This document shows positions 48,411 through 58,475 of a stretch of 64,000 bases of DNA, piece after piece. The stretch comes from Methylomonas paludis (GTDB taxonomy: Bacteria > Pseudomonadota > Gammaproteobacteria > Methylococcales > Methylomonadaceae). The notes under the pieces were generated by a model that ran no database searches, was not told the origin of the DNA, and worked only from the letters and a program-made list of their open reading frames with translations. The stretch is taken from NCBI RefSeq assembly GCF_018734325.1, contig NZ_CP073754.1, forward strand, positions 2,232,001-2,296,000, read 5' to 3'. How positions within the stretch are numbered: the first letter of the stretch is position 1; each line of letters opens with the position of its first letter. Made by a program: the position numbers and the translations under genes.

Positions 48411-49328
48411 TTAGCCATGAGGGTGGATGATTTTATTTTTAAACGTCGACAGGGCATTTTTAATTTTTTGCCATTCACCTTTAAATCCTGCAGTGCCTAT
48501 CGATTTTTTTAAGGTGTCCATTTCGTTGTAAAGTGGTTCAAAATCTTTTTTAATACCGTAACCTAAGGCTTCTGCCACATTGATATCCTGGTTTGTTTCT
48601 ATGACCAACTGGGAAATCTTATCTTTGTTTTCTTGCTTGGATAAGTCTTCCTTATGTTCAATTTGAAACGCCTGATTTAATTTATCTTCCGCCCTAAAAA
48701 TTGAAAGCGGTGTGATATCTTGTTCGTAAACCAAGGTATCAAGTGCTTTAATTAATTCCCGTTTGGCTTCGGAAAGATTTCCTGCCGCTATCAACGGCAC
48801 CACTTGATCAATGGTGGCAAGGTAGGTTCCCAGCGGCAGAGAGGCCACCGTCACCCGAATTTCATCAACTAAACTATCGAGTATGGGCCGGGCATCCTGA
48901 AACTTTTCATCATTAATTAAACCGGATAATTGATTTTTCAAGCTTTTGATTACTTTCAAATCGGTAGGCCCTTCCAAGACCTGGACTTGAATATCAATGG
49001 GAACCAGCTCTAAAGCCGGTTCACGAGCTAACAGTAAATGTAAATCGCCGGAAGCGACTTGTAATGCCGCCAGGGCTTCTTTGGGCTGGTTATTTGCCAG
49101 AGCTTTTAGTGCGGTTTGCGTAGCAATTGCCGCATCGACTGCTTCTTTGGCGAGTTGCTTTCCGGTCGAGCTATCTTTGATACTGGTCGTCAGATCGGGA
49201 GTCGCTGCGGTTGCGGCCGGCGGATTTTTTGCCGCATCTACCGCAAAGGCCGTTAACGGCAGAGATAAAATCAAAGGCATCACTGTAGACCCAATAACGG
49301 CCCTGATTTTTAACTTTTGAATTTTCAT
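48411..49328 (-). CDS. yfdX: YfdX-family periplasmic stress protein
   Basis: About 305 residues from MKIQKLKIRAVIG (GGAAAT six bases upstream; two in-frame ATGs lie slightly earlier). A signal peptide (LILSLPLTAFA) is followed by YfdX blocks: KQLAKEAVDAAIATQTALKA, EALAALQVASGDLHLLLARE, VPIDIQVQVLEG and YLATIDQVVPLIAAGNLSEA. In E. coli YfdX is under EvgA control in acid response and acts as a pH-dependent periplasmic chaperone. YfdX and HdeD also occur together in the stress-tolerance locus tLST. Confidence 0.9.
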   Translation of the reverse strand: MKIQKLKIRAVIGSTVMPLILSLPLTAFAVDAAKNPPAATAATPDLTTSIKDSSTGKQLAKEAVDAAIATQTALKALANNQPKEALAALQVASGDLHLLLAREPALELVPIDIQVQVLEGPTDLKVIKSLKNQLSGLINDEKFQDARPILDSLVDEIRVTVASLPLGTYLATIDQVVPLIAAGNLSEAKRELIKALDTLVYEQDITPLSIFRAEDKLNQAFQIEHKEDLSKQENKDKISQLVIETNQDINVAEALGYGIKKDFEPLYNEMDTLKKSIGTAGFKGEWQKIKNALSTFKNKIIHPHG

Positions 49329-49834
49329 TATCATTTCCATATTTTGTGAGATTTATTGAACCAAGCCAATCACGGCGGCAATTAACAGCACAGAAGCCGT
49401 AACGCTTACACCGATCTACCTATGGCTAACGGTTTACAAAATAAGTTAATCGCTAGAATTTATCAGTGCATTAACGAACATAGCGTGAATGAAACGCCCC
49501 AATGCACCAAGTCTCTGTCTATTGCTGACGCCTTAAAATCGCAGTAAACCTTACAGCTTTGCAATAATTATTGATTTCACCTCGGGGCTTACTGCCCGCA
49601 AACCTTGCTAAGGCTTTGATTAATATGCTGAGCGAGCCATTTAATCGATGTTCGTTGCCGCACAGACCTATTTTGGTTTTGTGAGTATTGTTTTTAAAGC
49701 GCAAATGAAAAACCGAATCAACAGCGACAAAAATATCCCTGTCTAAATAAGCAGCTTAGTGCTGGTAGTGTGTTTTCCCTCATTACACTGACTGCTGTAC
49801 CCAGACCCACTGAAATTTAAATTAGGACGGTTTT
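49329..49834. other. Divergent intergenic region
   Basis: About 500 bases between yfdX (-) and glgP (+). No conserved frame was seen; a 61-codon frame on the - strand near 49519-49704 has no ribosome binding site or family signal. It must contain promoters for both directions, but none is clear. Confidence 0.4.
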
Positions 49835-52384
49835 ATGAGCAAAAAACCTCGCGTAAGCCACCCTATATACAGTTATTTACCCATGGAAATCGATGGCGTT
49901 GATTCCTTGGCTGAGCTGGCGCTGGATATGCGTTGGTCGTGGAATCATGCAACCGATGGCGTATGGCGGATGCTTGATCCTGAGCTGTGGGAAATTACCC
50001 AAAATCCGTGGGTCGTTTTGCAGACAGTATCGCGTGACCGTATTGAGTGCGTATTGGCCGATACCGCTTTTCGCAAACATGTTGATGCGTTGGTTCATAC
50101 CAAGCGGCAATTACTGGAGGCGCCTGCGTGGTTTCAAAAGCAGCATTCACAGAGTGCCCTGAACTGTGTCGCCTATTTCAGTATGGAATATATGCTGAGC
50201 GAAGCTTTGCCGATCTATTCCGGTGGGCTGGGAAATGTAGCCGGCGACCAACTTAAAGCCGCCAGCGATCTGGGTATACCGGTAGTCGGCGTGGGATTAC
50301 TGTACCAGCAAGGCTATTTTCGCCAATTGATCGATAAGGACGGTATACAACAGGCTCTCTACCCCTATAACGACCCAGGACAGTTGCCGATCATGCCTTT
50401 GCGACAAGAAAACGGCGAATGGTTACGATTGGAGATTGCCTTACCCGGTTACACGGTATGGCTACGCGCCTGGCAAGTACAGGTCGGCAGAGTGAAACTT
50501 TATCTGCTGGACAGTAATGATGCAGTGAACTATCCAGAGCACCGAGGGATTACCAGCGAGTTGTATGGCGGCGGATCGGAGTTACGCCTCAAACAGGAAA
50601 TGCTGCTTGGACTCGGCGGCTGGCGATTGCTGGTTGCGTTGGGTCTCCGTCCGGAAGTCTGTCATCTGAATGAAGGCCATGCCGCCTTTGCAGTATTGGA
50701 ACGCGCTCGCAGTTACATGCAAGAGACAGCTCAGTGTTTCGAAGTAGCATTGGCGATCACCCGTGCCGGGAATCTTTTCACTACTCACACGGCTGTAGCG
50801 GCCGGTTTTGATCGTTTCGCACCACCACTTATTGAGCAATATCTCGGTGCATATGCTAAGCAGAAGCTCGGCATCACAGTCCATGATTTATTGGCCATGG
50901 GCCGCCAAAACCCGAACGACTTGTCGGAGCCTTTCAACATGGCCTATCTGGCAATCCGGGGAAGTGGGGCCGTAAACGGCGTTAGCCGTTTGCATGGCGA
51001 AGTCAGCCGACGCCTGTTTGAACCGCTGTTTCCAGGTTGGCCGCAGGATGAAATCCCGGTTGGATACGTAACAAACGGCGTCCATATGCCAACTTGGGAC
51101 TCGGCAGCTGCCGATGATCTTTGGACGGAAGTTTGTGGCAAAGATCGCTGGCTGGGGTCGGCGAAAAACCTGGAACAAGACATTCGCCATATCTGCGATG
51201 CCAGACTCTGGCAATTTCGCAACGAAGCTAGTCAGTCTCTGGTTGATTTCACTCGCAAACGTTTATCCCGACAACTATCAGCCTGTGGATCAACGGCAGA
51301 GGCGATTGCCGAAGCCAAGCAACTATTTAATCCAAAAACCTTGACACTGGGTTTTGCGCGGCGCTTCGCAACTTACAAGAGGCCTAATCTGCTGCTGTAT
51401 GACCCGGATCGCTTATTACGCCTGTTAACCAATACCCAACGGCCAGTGCAACTAATTTTGGCAGGCAAGGCCCACCCGGCTGACCAAGCCGGACAGGCTC
51501 TAATTCAGCAATGGGTGCATTTTATCAGCAGGCCAGAAGCTCGCGCGCATGTGATCTTTCTGAGCGATTACGACATGCAGTTAACCGGAGAATTAGTACA
51601 AGGAATCGACGTCTGGCTGAACACGCCACTAAGACCCTGGGAAGCATGCGGCACCAGTGGCATGAAAGTGCTGGTCAATGGCGGCATCAACTTGTCGGAA
51701 CTGGATGGCTGGTGGGCAGAAGCCTATAAACCTGAAGTGGGCTGGGCATTAGGGGATGGATTAGAACATGGCGACGATGCTTTTTTGGAGGCCGCCGATG
51801 CCAACGCGCTTTACGATCTGTTGGAACGGGAAGTGATTCCAGAGTTTTATGACCGGGATGAAACTAATATCCCCAACCGATGGCTTAGCAGAATGCGGGA
51901 AAGCATGGCGAGGTTAACACCGCGTTTTTCTGCGAATCGTGCGGTGTGCGAATACACAGAACAACATTACCTGCCGGCGGCTGCAGCCTATAACTTGCGA
52001 ATTGCCGATAAAGGCGCAATCGGTAAACAAATAGCTGAATGGCAGCAGCATCTGGAACAAAAATGGACCACTCTGCACTTCGGCAAGATGAAAATTGAAA
52101 CGCACGGCGAACAACACCTATTTGAAATTCAGGTCTATCTCAATGATCTTGATCCCGTTGCGGTGCGGGTGGAGTTATATGCCGAAGGCGTTGCAGGCGG
52201 GACTCCAATACGCTTGGAAATGAAGCAAGTTGGTCTACCGGTCGACACTTTGTCCAGCTATTACCTATACAGCACAACCGTTTCAGCGACTCGCTCGCCC
52301 ACCAACTATACGGTGCGCCTTATCCCACACCACGATGACGTGGCGGTTCCACAGGAGGCCCGGCTAATCCTCTGGCAGCGGTGA
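49835..52384 (+). CDS. glgP: Alpha-glucan phosphorylase (DUF3417 type)
   Basis: 849 residues. The N-terminus ELALDMRWSWNHATDGVWRM is the DUF3417 domain of the long alpha-glucan phosphorylase group. YFSMEYMLSEALPIYSGGLG, HLNEGHAAFAVLERARSYM, FARRFATYKRPNLLLYD and GTSGMKVLVNGGINLSELDG follow; K611 in the last is the predicted PLP lysine. It releases glucose 1-phosphate from glycogen or maltodextrin. It lies among stress genes without other glycogen genes. GACGG upstream is a weak ribosome site. Confidence 0.93.
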   Translation: MSKKPRVSHPIYSYLPMEIDGVDSLAELALDMRWSWNHATDGVWRMLDPELWEITQNPWVVLQTVSRDRIECVLADTAFRKHVDALVHTKRQLLEAPAWFQKQHSQSALNCVAYFSMEYMLSEALPIYSGGLGNVAGDQLKAASDLGIPVVGVGLLYQQGYFRQLIDKDGIQQALYPYNDPGQLPIMPLRQENGEWLRLEIALPGYTVWLRAWQVQVGRVKLYLLDSNDAVNYPEHRGITSELYGGGSELRLKQEMLLGLGGWRLLVALGLRPEVCHLNEGHAAFAVLERARSYMQETAQCFEVALAITRAGNLFTTHTAVAAGFDRFAPPLIEQYLGAYAKQKLGITVHDLLAMGRQNPNDLSEPFNMAYLAIRGSGAVNGVSRLHGEVSRRLFEPLFPGWPQDEIPVGYVTNGVHMPTWDSAAADDLWTEVCGKDRWLGSAKNLEQDIRHICDARLWQFRNEASQSLVDFTRKRLSRQLSACGSTAEAIAEAKQLFNPKTLTLGFARRFATYKRPNLLLYDPDRLLRLLTNTQRPVQLILAGKAHPADQAGQALIQQWVHFISRPEARAHVIFLSDYDMQLTGELVQGIDVWLNTPLRPWEACGTSGMKVLVNGGINLSELDGWWAEAYKPEVGWALGDGLEHGDDAFLEAADANALYDLLEREVIPEFYDRDETNIPNRWLSRMRESMARLTPRFSANRAVCEYTEQHYLPAAAAYNLRIADKGAIGKQIAEWQQHLEQKWTTLHFGKMKIETHGEQHLFEIQVYLNDLDPVAVRVELYAEGVAGGTPIRLEMKQVGLPVDTLSSYYLYSTTVSATRSPTNYTVRLIPHHDDVAVPQEARLILWQR

Positions 52385-52841
52385 TCCGTTTTAAAAGGTT
52401 TAGGAATCCAAGAGTTACCGAAAAACGTCATCGGGAATTGAAATCCATCCGTAAACGGCTCTGATATCCAGATGATTTCAAATGACGAACACAACACCAA
52501 ACCACAAATAGCTGAAAAAACATGGATATAAGTACGGTCATAGTCAAAATCTAGTCTGCGCATACAAGCCTGTTCTTCGCTCTATGATAGACACCATGAC
52601 CAACGCTAAAGAATCTACAGATATAGCCAGCAGAGTTGCCATGGCAATTTAATGACACCTTGGCAGATTTGTGCGCTGACGAACAGACTGATTTACCTGG
52701 AAGGGAAATAATGGCTCTACAGATAAATCCGCCTCATTGTGTCTCGAAAGGAATTATTGAATCTGCGTGGTCTGTCGTTGACAACATATAGACTGTCCCA
52801 GCACAAAATTCAGCCGTTAATTGTTCTGAAGGAAAAATACT
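52385..52841. other. Spacer without recognisable gene
   Basis: About 450 bases. Short frames on either strand end quickly and show no family pattern. GAAGGAAAAA just before 52842 is the ribosome binding site of the next gene. Confidence 0.4.
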
Positions 52842-53432
52842 ATGTCTGATGACAAACCTCTTATTGACGATAAATCTTTTACTGTTAAGGTTCCTAACCG
52901 TGCAGTTGAACTTTTAAAAGAATTCAAGACTGAAGAAATCATATTTTTCATGATAATTCTGCTTTCGGTTATCGGTGTAGGCATTACCGACTACGCACCT
53001 ATGGAAAGCTGGGCTTATTGGATGTTTATGGTTACGGCATTGGCTGCCTCTGCGGTGGTGATAGAAAAGACCTTGTTACACCGAAAAGACGTTAGCTTTA
53101 CCAAATTATGGGTAACACAGTTGTTGCATTGGGGGGCGACGCTAATTGTGATTATTCTCAGCTTTGCTTTCGTTAAAACCGGCCGCATGACTTACGAGGG
53201 TTCTGGTCTGGTTATTCTGCTTATACTGTCATTGTCGACCTTTCTGGATGGATTTCACGTCGGTTGGCGTTTTTATCTTGCCGGTATTTTCTTAGCCATT
53301 ACTTCCATTTTGGCGGCTTTCGTCGAAGAGTACATGTGGATTTTACTAGTCATCGCAATTGCCAGCATTGTGTTCTCCACTTATTTGGAAAAATATCTGA
53401 CTGCAAAAGAAAATGAAATCCAGGAATCTTAG
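52842..53432 (+). CDS. Membrane protein of unknown function
   Basis: 196 residues with a soluble charged N-terminus (40 aa) and about five or six membrane segments (IIFFMIILLSVIGVGITDYA, WMFMVTALAASAVVIEKTLL, LIVIILSFAFV, LVILLILSLSTFL, FYLAGIFLAITSILAAFVEE, ILLVIAIASIVF). No family is recognised with certainty. It lies 22 bp before an antiporter gene, so they are probably cotranscribed. Its place beside a Kef-type gene and HdeD/YfdX resembles the small membrane proteins of tLST. Confidence 0.7.
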   Translation: MSDDKPLIDDKSFTVKVPNRAVELLKEFKTEEIIFFMIILLSVIGVGITDYAPMESWAYWMFMVTALAASAVVIEKTLLHRKDVSFTKLWVTQLLHWGATLIVIILSFAFVKTGRMTYEGSGLVILLILSLSTFLDGFHVGWRFYLAGIFLAITSILAAFVEEYMWILLVIAIASIVFSTYLEKYLTAKENEIQES

Positions 53433-53454
53433 AAGACGTTAAGAAGTAACGAAA

Positions 53455-54627
53455 ATGGAATCATACCGCATAGAGCTTTTTTTCATTGCCCTGGCTGCTG
53501 CTCTGGCGCCATTTTTGGCTCAACTGCCGAATCGCTTTCGGCTGCCGATAGTTGCCGTTGAATTGTTATTGGGTATTTTTATTGGCCCTCATATCCTTAA
53601 TCTGGTGAATGCGGATGGTTTGGTGGGGACAATGGGTGAATTGGGTTTAACCTTTTTACTGTTCATGGTCGGACTGGAAATCAACTTTAATGAAATCCGG
53701 GGAAAACCGTTAGCATTAGCCGTTGGCGGTTGGTTTTTATCGTTGACAGTAGCAATGGTCTTTATGTTCATTGCGAATTCGCTAGGCTTGATAAAAACCC
53801 CGTTATTAGCGGCTGTGGCCTTATCAACTACTGCCCTCGGTGTTCTGGCCCCCATTCTGCGTGATAAAGGGATTCTGGAAACCAAGTTTGGTAAACTACT
53901 ACTTTCCGCCGCCGCGATAGGCGAACTCGGCCCGCTAGTGGCGATTTCTTTCCTGATTATCCCCGAACATTCGCCAGTATTACATACGCTGTTTATGATC
54001 ATTTTTGCAGGAATAATTTTGCTCTCGGCCTACACGGCAACTCAGGTTCGATCTTCAAAAATCATTGATTTGCTAGCACAAACCATGCAAAGCAGCGGTC
54101 AATTACCCGTGAGAATTTGTATCGTTTTACAGACGCTATTGGTGGTGCTTGCCGCAGAATTTGGCTTCAACGTTGTGATCGGCGCATTTGCTGCCGGCAT
54201 GGTGGTGAGCCTCGCTTCCACGGGTGAAGGTGGCGCGATGCTTCGGCAAAAGCTTGATGCGATTGGTTACGGATTCCTGATCCCATTTTTTTTCATCGTA
54301 GCCGGTATGAAGTTTGATCTTAGCGCGTTATGGGCTTCGCCTTTAGTTCCAGTGCAAATTATCTGTCTATTAGTTCTTTTGATTTTGGTTAGGGGGGCAC
54401 CGGTTTTACTATACAATCGAGTTCTTTGTGCAAATCATAAATTGCCATTTGCTCTTTATTCTGCCACGGGGTTACCTTTAATCGTTATCATTACAGAACT
54501 TGGAATTTCTTCTGGACTTATGGCGGCCGATAAAGGCGCAGTGCTGGTTTGTACAGGCATGATTTCTGTATTTCTATTCCCCATTCTTGCAGAAAACTTA
54601 TTGCCGAAGAATAATGATAAGCTTTGA
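53455..54627 (+). CDS. CPA2-family cation:proton antiporter (Kef-like core)
   Basis: 390 residues with about 12 membrane segments. FRLPIVAVELLLGIFIGPHI, LGLTFLLFMVGLEINFNEIR and LSTTALGVLAPILRDKGILE with GLL...AAIGELGP match the Na+/H+ exchanger core of CPA2 transporters. The C-terminal NAD-binding RCK domain of full Kef proteins is absent. Likely role: K+ or Na+ exchange for H+ during pH or electrophile stress. Confidence 0.9.
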   Translation: MESYRIELFFIALAAALAPFLAQLPNRFRLPIVAVELLLGIFIGPHILNLVNADGLVGTMGELGLTFLLFMVGLEINFNEIRGKPLALAVGGWFLSLTVAMVFMFIANSLGLIKTPLLAAVALSTTALGVLAPILRDKGILETKFGKLLLSAAAIGELGPLVAISFLIIPEHSPVLHTLFMIIFAGIILLSAYTATQVRSSKIIDLLAQTMQSSGQLPVRICIVLQTLLVVLAAEFGFNVVIGAFAAGMVVSLASTGEGGAMLRQKLDAIGYGFLIPFFFIVAGMKFDLSALWASPLVPVQIICLLVLLILVRGAPVLLYNRVLCANHKLPFALYSATGLPLIVIITELGISSGLMAADKGAVLVCTGMISVFLFPILAENLLPKNNDKL

Positions 54628-54909
54628 ATAATTGCAGCGCTGGAAATTAGTGAGTTTAATTCAAAATTTGAGTTGTAATTTGCCGAGATCATAATGGCGA
54701 TCTGTCTATCATTGGGTTATCTGAGGCTCAGCCATACAAAACAGTGATTATTAATTGTGGGCTACCGTCCGAGAATAAACTGCCTTAAGCCCTTCAATAT
54801 TCAGAAAATCCTGTGTATTCTTTGTTGCCAATATCTAACTCATGCAGGATAGCGCTAAAACGCGCATACCTTTAATTTAATCTTAGAAACAAGATACGGA
54901 AGCATACAG
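54628..54909. other. Spacer with no feature recognised
   Basis: No gene, tRNA or clear terminator was seen. GATACGGAAG just before 54910 may serve as a weak ribosome binding site. Confidence 0.35.
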
Positions 54910-55812
54910 ATGCATTTTGTTGATGAATCAATGGTTGCCAGCGTTCTGTGTATGCAGGATCTGATTCCAGTGATGCGCCAGACCATGATTGATTTCTCAC
55001 AAGGTCGCATTGCTCAGCCGCCCCGCCAAATGTCTGCCGTTCAATCGCACGATGGCTTTTTTGGGAGCATGCCGGCAACCAGTGCCCATGCTTTGGGTGC
55101 CAAGCTCGTGACATTCTACCCTGATAATGCCGAGAAAAATCTTCCTGCCGTTATGGCAATGATAGTGCTGTTTAGGCCGGAAACCGGTGAGCCATTGGTT
55201 ATGCTTGATGGGCGCTTAATTACCGAGATGCGAACTGCTGCTGTCTCGGCGGCCTATATCGACGCTGTTGCGGCAGCCAAGGTAAATACTCTCGCCGTTT
55301 TGGGGGCAGGTGCGCAAGGCAGGCGGCATATTGAAGCTTTATCACATGTACGCCAGTTTAAAGATATCCGCATTTGGAGTCGCACGCTACGGCAGGCAGA
55401 AGAACTTGCTACCCACGTTGGTGGCCGGGTGATGTCGCGCGAAGCAGTGGTGCGGGATGCGGATGTGGTTGTCGTGGCGACATCCGCAACCGAACCGGTG
55501 CTGGAAGGAAAATGGCTGCGCCCTGGTGCGAAAGTTGTGACCGTCGGTTGGGCGGGTGCCGACAGCGCAGAGGTTGATGGGGCAACGATGGCAAATGTGA
55601 TTATTGTAGACTCTCGGGAAGGCACGTTGGCAGAATCAGGCAATATACGCCGCTTCAACGCCCAAATTTATGCCGAACTGGGCGAAATCCTCGACGGAAC
55701 CCGACGATTAAACCCAGAGGCTACCGTTGTCTTCGATTCAATCGGCATGGCTTGCGAGGACATAGCTGCGGCAACGCTGGTGTACGAAAAACTGCAGGGC
55801 AAAACTCGATAG
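54910..55812 (+). CDS. Ornithine cyclodeaminase / mu-crystallin family protein
   Basis: 300 residues. GSMPATSAHALGAKLVTFYP, DGRLITEMRTAAVSAAYIDA and the NAD-binding LAVLGAGAQGRRHIEALSHV fit the family, which includes ornithine cyclodeaminase, alanine dehydrogenase and ketimine reductase. WSRTLRQAEELA is the second half of the Rossmann fold. The exact substrate cannot be told from the sequence and no amino-acid pathway genes are adjacent. Confidence 0.9.
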   Translation: MHFVDESMVASVLCMQDLIPVMRQTMIDFSQGRIAQPPRQMSAVQSHDGFFGSMPATSAHALGAKLVTFYPDNAEKNLPAVMAMIVLFRPETGEPLVMLDGRLITEMRTAAVSAAYIDAVAAAKVNTLAVLGAGAQGRRHIEALSHVRQFKDIRIWSRTLRQAEELATHVGGRVMSREAVVRDADVVVVATSATEPVLEGKWLRPGAKVVTVGWAGADSAEVDGATMANVIIVDSREGTLAESGNIRRFNAQIYAELGEILDGTRRLNPEATVVFDSIGMACEDIAAATLVYEKLQGKTR

Positions 55813-55908
55813 GCCTCAGGTATCAGCCGCTAATTGTCACCCCGTGTTAAAAGTGGCTACTTATACTGCATTATTCCGACCAATCTGGATAATTTATGAG
55901 CCAAGATC

Positions 55909-56763
55909 ATGTTTAACAAGCTAAATAATTACTCAAAGGTTTTGCCACTCTGGAGTTTGCTGCTTTATTTAATTGGATTTTCGGCTCATTCCGCTACTCT
56001 GTCATTCTTAGACAATGGTCATCTGGTGAAAACAATGGCAATCGAAGAACTGGTACGAGGCAGCGAATTAATAACATTAGCTGTCAATAATCCGACCGAT
56101 TCGATAAGCAAAAATTATCAGGGCTTTGGGTTAAATTTGCTATTGAATGCGGTTTTCAATTCAGAATGGCAAGGCCGCGATGCCATTAAATTTACCGCCT
56201 TGGACGGGTATCAGTCCATTATACCTGTGCAAGCGATTATCAAGCACCAGGGCTTGATTGCCATAGGTGAAAATGGTGTAAGCAGGTTTACGCCGCTGCT
56301 GCGAAAAAATACCGAAACTGTCGATCCGGGGCCGTTTTATCTGGTCTGGGAAAATATCCAGGATAACGCTGCCCAAACAGATCCCTGGCTGAGTTGGCCC
56401 TGGCAGTTGACGTCTATTGAATTAACTTCGTTCGAGCGGGAATATCCGCAGTCGACACCACCGGCCTCCAGCCCTGAATCCGTTAAAAATGGCTTTTTAG
56501 GATTTCGACAACATTGTATGAAATGTCATGCCATTAATGGTAACGGCGGCACGATGGGGCCGGAACTCAATTATCCAGTCAGCGTTACCGAGTATTGGCA
56601 GCCGGCATGGCTTACTAAATTTATAGCCGATCCGCAAAGCGTGCGGGCTAATAGCAAGATGATAGCATTTGAGGGCAATTCCGATCACCGCGAGGCACTG
56701 ATTGCAGATATTATCGAATATTTAAAAGTGATGGCAAGCAGTAAACCGTTGCATCGCGAATAG
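55909..56763 (+). CDS. Periplasmic c-type cytochrome with sulfite-oxidase-fold-like N-domain
   Basis: 284 residues with a signal peptide ending near SAHSA. Residues 30-150 (LVRGSELITLAVNNPTD ... FTALDGYQSIIPVQAI ... GPFYLVWENI) have the 'DGY...ip' and 'GPxxLVW' pattern of small molybdopterin-like domains without the cofactor. The haem motif CMKCH is at 203-207, with GPEL after it and a likely axial Met at 251 (NSKMIAF). It probably passes electrons in the periplasm; partner unknown. Related domains occur in the exported protein at 5379-6392. Confidence 0.82.
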   Translation: MFNKLNNYSKVLPLWSLLLYLIGFSAHSATLSFLDNGHLVKTMAIEELVRGSELITLAVNNPTDSISKNYQGFGLNLLLNAVFNSEWQGRDAIKFTALDGYQSIIPVQAIIKHQGLIAIGENGVSRFTPLLRKNTETVDPGPFYLVWENIQDNAAQTDPWLSWPWQLTSIELTSFEREYPQSTPPASSPESVKNGFLGFRQHCMKCHAINGNGGTMGPELNYPVSVTEYWQPAWLTKFIADPQSVRANSKMIAFEGNSDHREALIADIIEYLKVMASSKPLHRE

Positions 56764-56813
56764 GTTTTGCCAGTATTGGCTCTGCAAAACCTGTAGACTG
56801 AAGGTTAAGCACA

Positions 56814-58385
56814 TCAAAATACTTTACCCCGAAATTTTCCGACTAAGCCGACACCCAGCAACGCTACTAATGCACTCCACAATAAGCCAGGCATCAAGTC
56901 GAAATGACGCTGATAAAAAGTTGCCTGCGGTTTAGTTTGATAAGGGATGGCATAAATACCCGCCCAACTGGTATCCAGTGGGGATAAGCTTAAAACATCA
57001 CCGTTTGCCAAGGATACTGTCGAAATCCCGGTATTGGTGGCGCGTATAATCGGACGCCTGAATTCTATACCACGGGCCAGTGTCATATATAAATGTTGAT
57101 ACGGTTCCTGCCAGTTGCCATACCAGGAATCATTGGTGGCATTAACCATAAATTGCGCCCCCAGATCGGCCAGTCCTTTGGAAAACTCTGGAAACAAACT
57201 TTCATAACAAACTTGCGGCCCTATTGCATAACCATTAATGCTTAATAACACCGTTGGCCCTGGGCCACGACCAAAATGCGCCACCATGGGAAACAGGTTT
57301 CTCAACCAGGGAAATGTCTGTTCACCGGGGATATACTCGCCCAAAGCCAGCAGATTGGTTTTACTGTAATGAGGTTCGGTTACTATACCCTGCTTATCGA
57401 TTGCAAATAGCGAGTTGGTAATTAAACCGGATTGCTGATCCTTGGCATAAGCCCCGGTAATCAAGGCGATTTGCCGAGATTGCAAAAATCGCTGAACCGC
57501 CAGTGCATATTCTGACTGGTTATAATCGCCGCCCAATCGACCCGGAAAAGCGGTTTCCGACCACATGGCAAAATCAATGTGGGGATTTTGCACCAGACCT
57601 TGATCGGTTACCTGCAGGTATTTTTTTAAAATCTCAGCTCTAAAGCCTTTGCCATGTTCCATGGCTTCTTTTTCAACATTGCCGATATTGGCCTGAACCA
57701 ACAATGCTGTTACAGAGGCATCGGGAATCGGCAGTCGATTTTTTAAGCAGATGCCACCGCCATTCAAGATCAGAAAAACGATCAGCACGCTGGCCAGGCC
57801 AAGTTTGCCGGTGAGTTGGCTGCGTTGCCGCCAAGCCAGCAAAACCGCCAAATTGGTGAGAATGGTCAACATGCTCAAACCGGTAAATCCGATAAATTCA
57901 GCCCATTGGTATATAGGCAATCCGGCACCATACCAGCTATAGCCAAAATTCCATTTGAATAACATTGGGGTATAGAGTTCGGTTAAAGCCGTCAATACAG
58001 CCATCAAACCAAACGATAAACCAGCAGAACCGAGGCAATACTTGCGACTCCAGAACCACAATATCCCGGCAACCGGCACAAACAGATGACCCAGCAGCCC
58101 AAACAAAATCATACCCAGGCCCGATACCAACCAGTTGACTTTGGCAAATTCATGCAGGGTATAAGTCACCCAGTTGAAACCGATCAAAGTATAGATAAAG
58201 CTGGTCAGCACCCCACTTAACAGCACGGATTTTAGTTTATGCTGCTCTTGCCAAAACAGCCACAAGGGCACAAAGCAGAATAAGGATGCCCAGGGCGGAA
58301 AAGGGATATAACTGGTGCCGATAAAGATTCCGGACCAAATCGGCAACAGCCATTGAGAGTTTTTAGTCCGCCACAAACGGTTCAT
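56814..58385 (-). CDS. lnt: Apolipoprotein N-acyltransferase
   Basis: About 523 residues from MNRLWRTKNS. Six to eight N-terminal membrane segments are followed by the nitrilase-like domain with the catalytic triad E277 (WSETAFPG), K342 (YSKTNLLALGEYIPGE) and C393 (CYESLFPE). RGIEFRRPIIRATNTGIS is also typical. Lnt adds the third acyl chain to lipoproteins in the inner membrane. The in-frame ATG nine codons upstream is an alternative start. Confidence 0.96.
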   Translation of the reverse strand: MNRLWRTKNSQWLLPIWSGIFIGTSYIPFPPWASLFCFVPLWLFWQEQHKLKSVLLSGVLTSFIYTLIGFNWVTYTLHEFAKVNWLVSGLGMILFGLLGHLFVPVAGILWFWSRKYCLGSAGLSFGLMAVLTALTELYTPMLFKWNFGYSWYGAGLPIYQWAEFIGFTGLSMLTILTNLAVLLAWRQRSQLTGKLGLASVLIVFLILNGGGICLKNRLPIPDASVTALLVQANIGNVEKEAMEHGKGFRAEILKKYLQVTDQGLVQNPHIDFAMWSETAFPGRLGGDYNQSEYALAVQRFLQSRQIALITGAYAKDQQSGLITNSLFAIDKQGIVTEPHYSKTNLLALGEYIPGEQTFPWLRNLFPMVAHFGRGPGPTVLLSINGYAIGPQVCYESLFPEFSKGLADLGAQFMVNATNDSWYGNWQEPYQHLYMTLARGIEFRRPIIRATNTGISTVSLANGDVLSLSPLDTSWAGIYAIPYQTKPQATFYQRHFDLMPGLLWSALVALLGVGLVGKFRGKVF

Positions 58386-58475
58386 GCTCAGTTGTCTCAC
58401 GCTAAGATACAAAACCTAATTGTACCTGATTGCTTAAGCCGGCAATCCTGAAGCGTGAGGACAAACTTTACCAAT

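Noticed and set aside
52306-52563. An 85-codon - strand frame overlapping the end of glgP
   Set aside because: Most of it lies antisense to glgP and low-complexity spacer; no protein family recognised.
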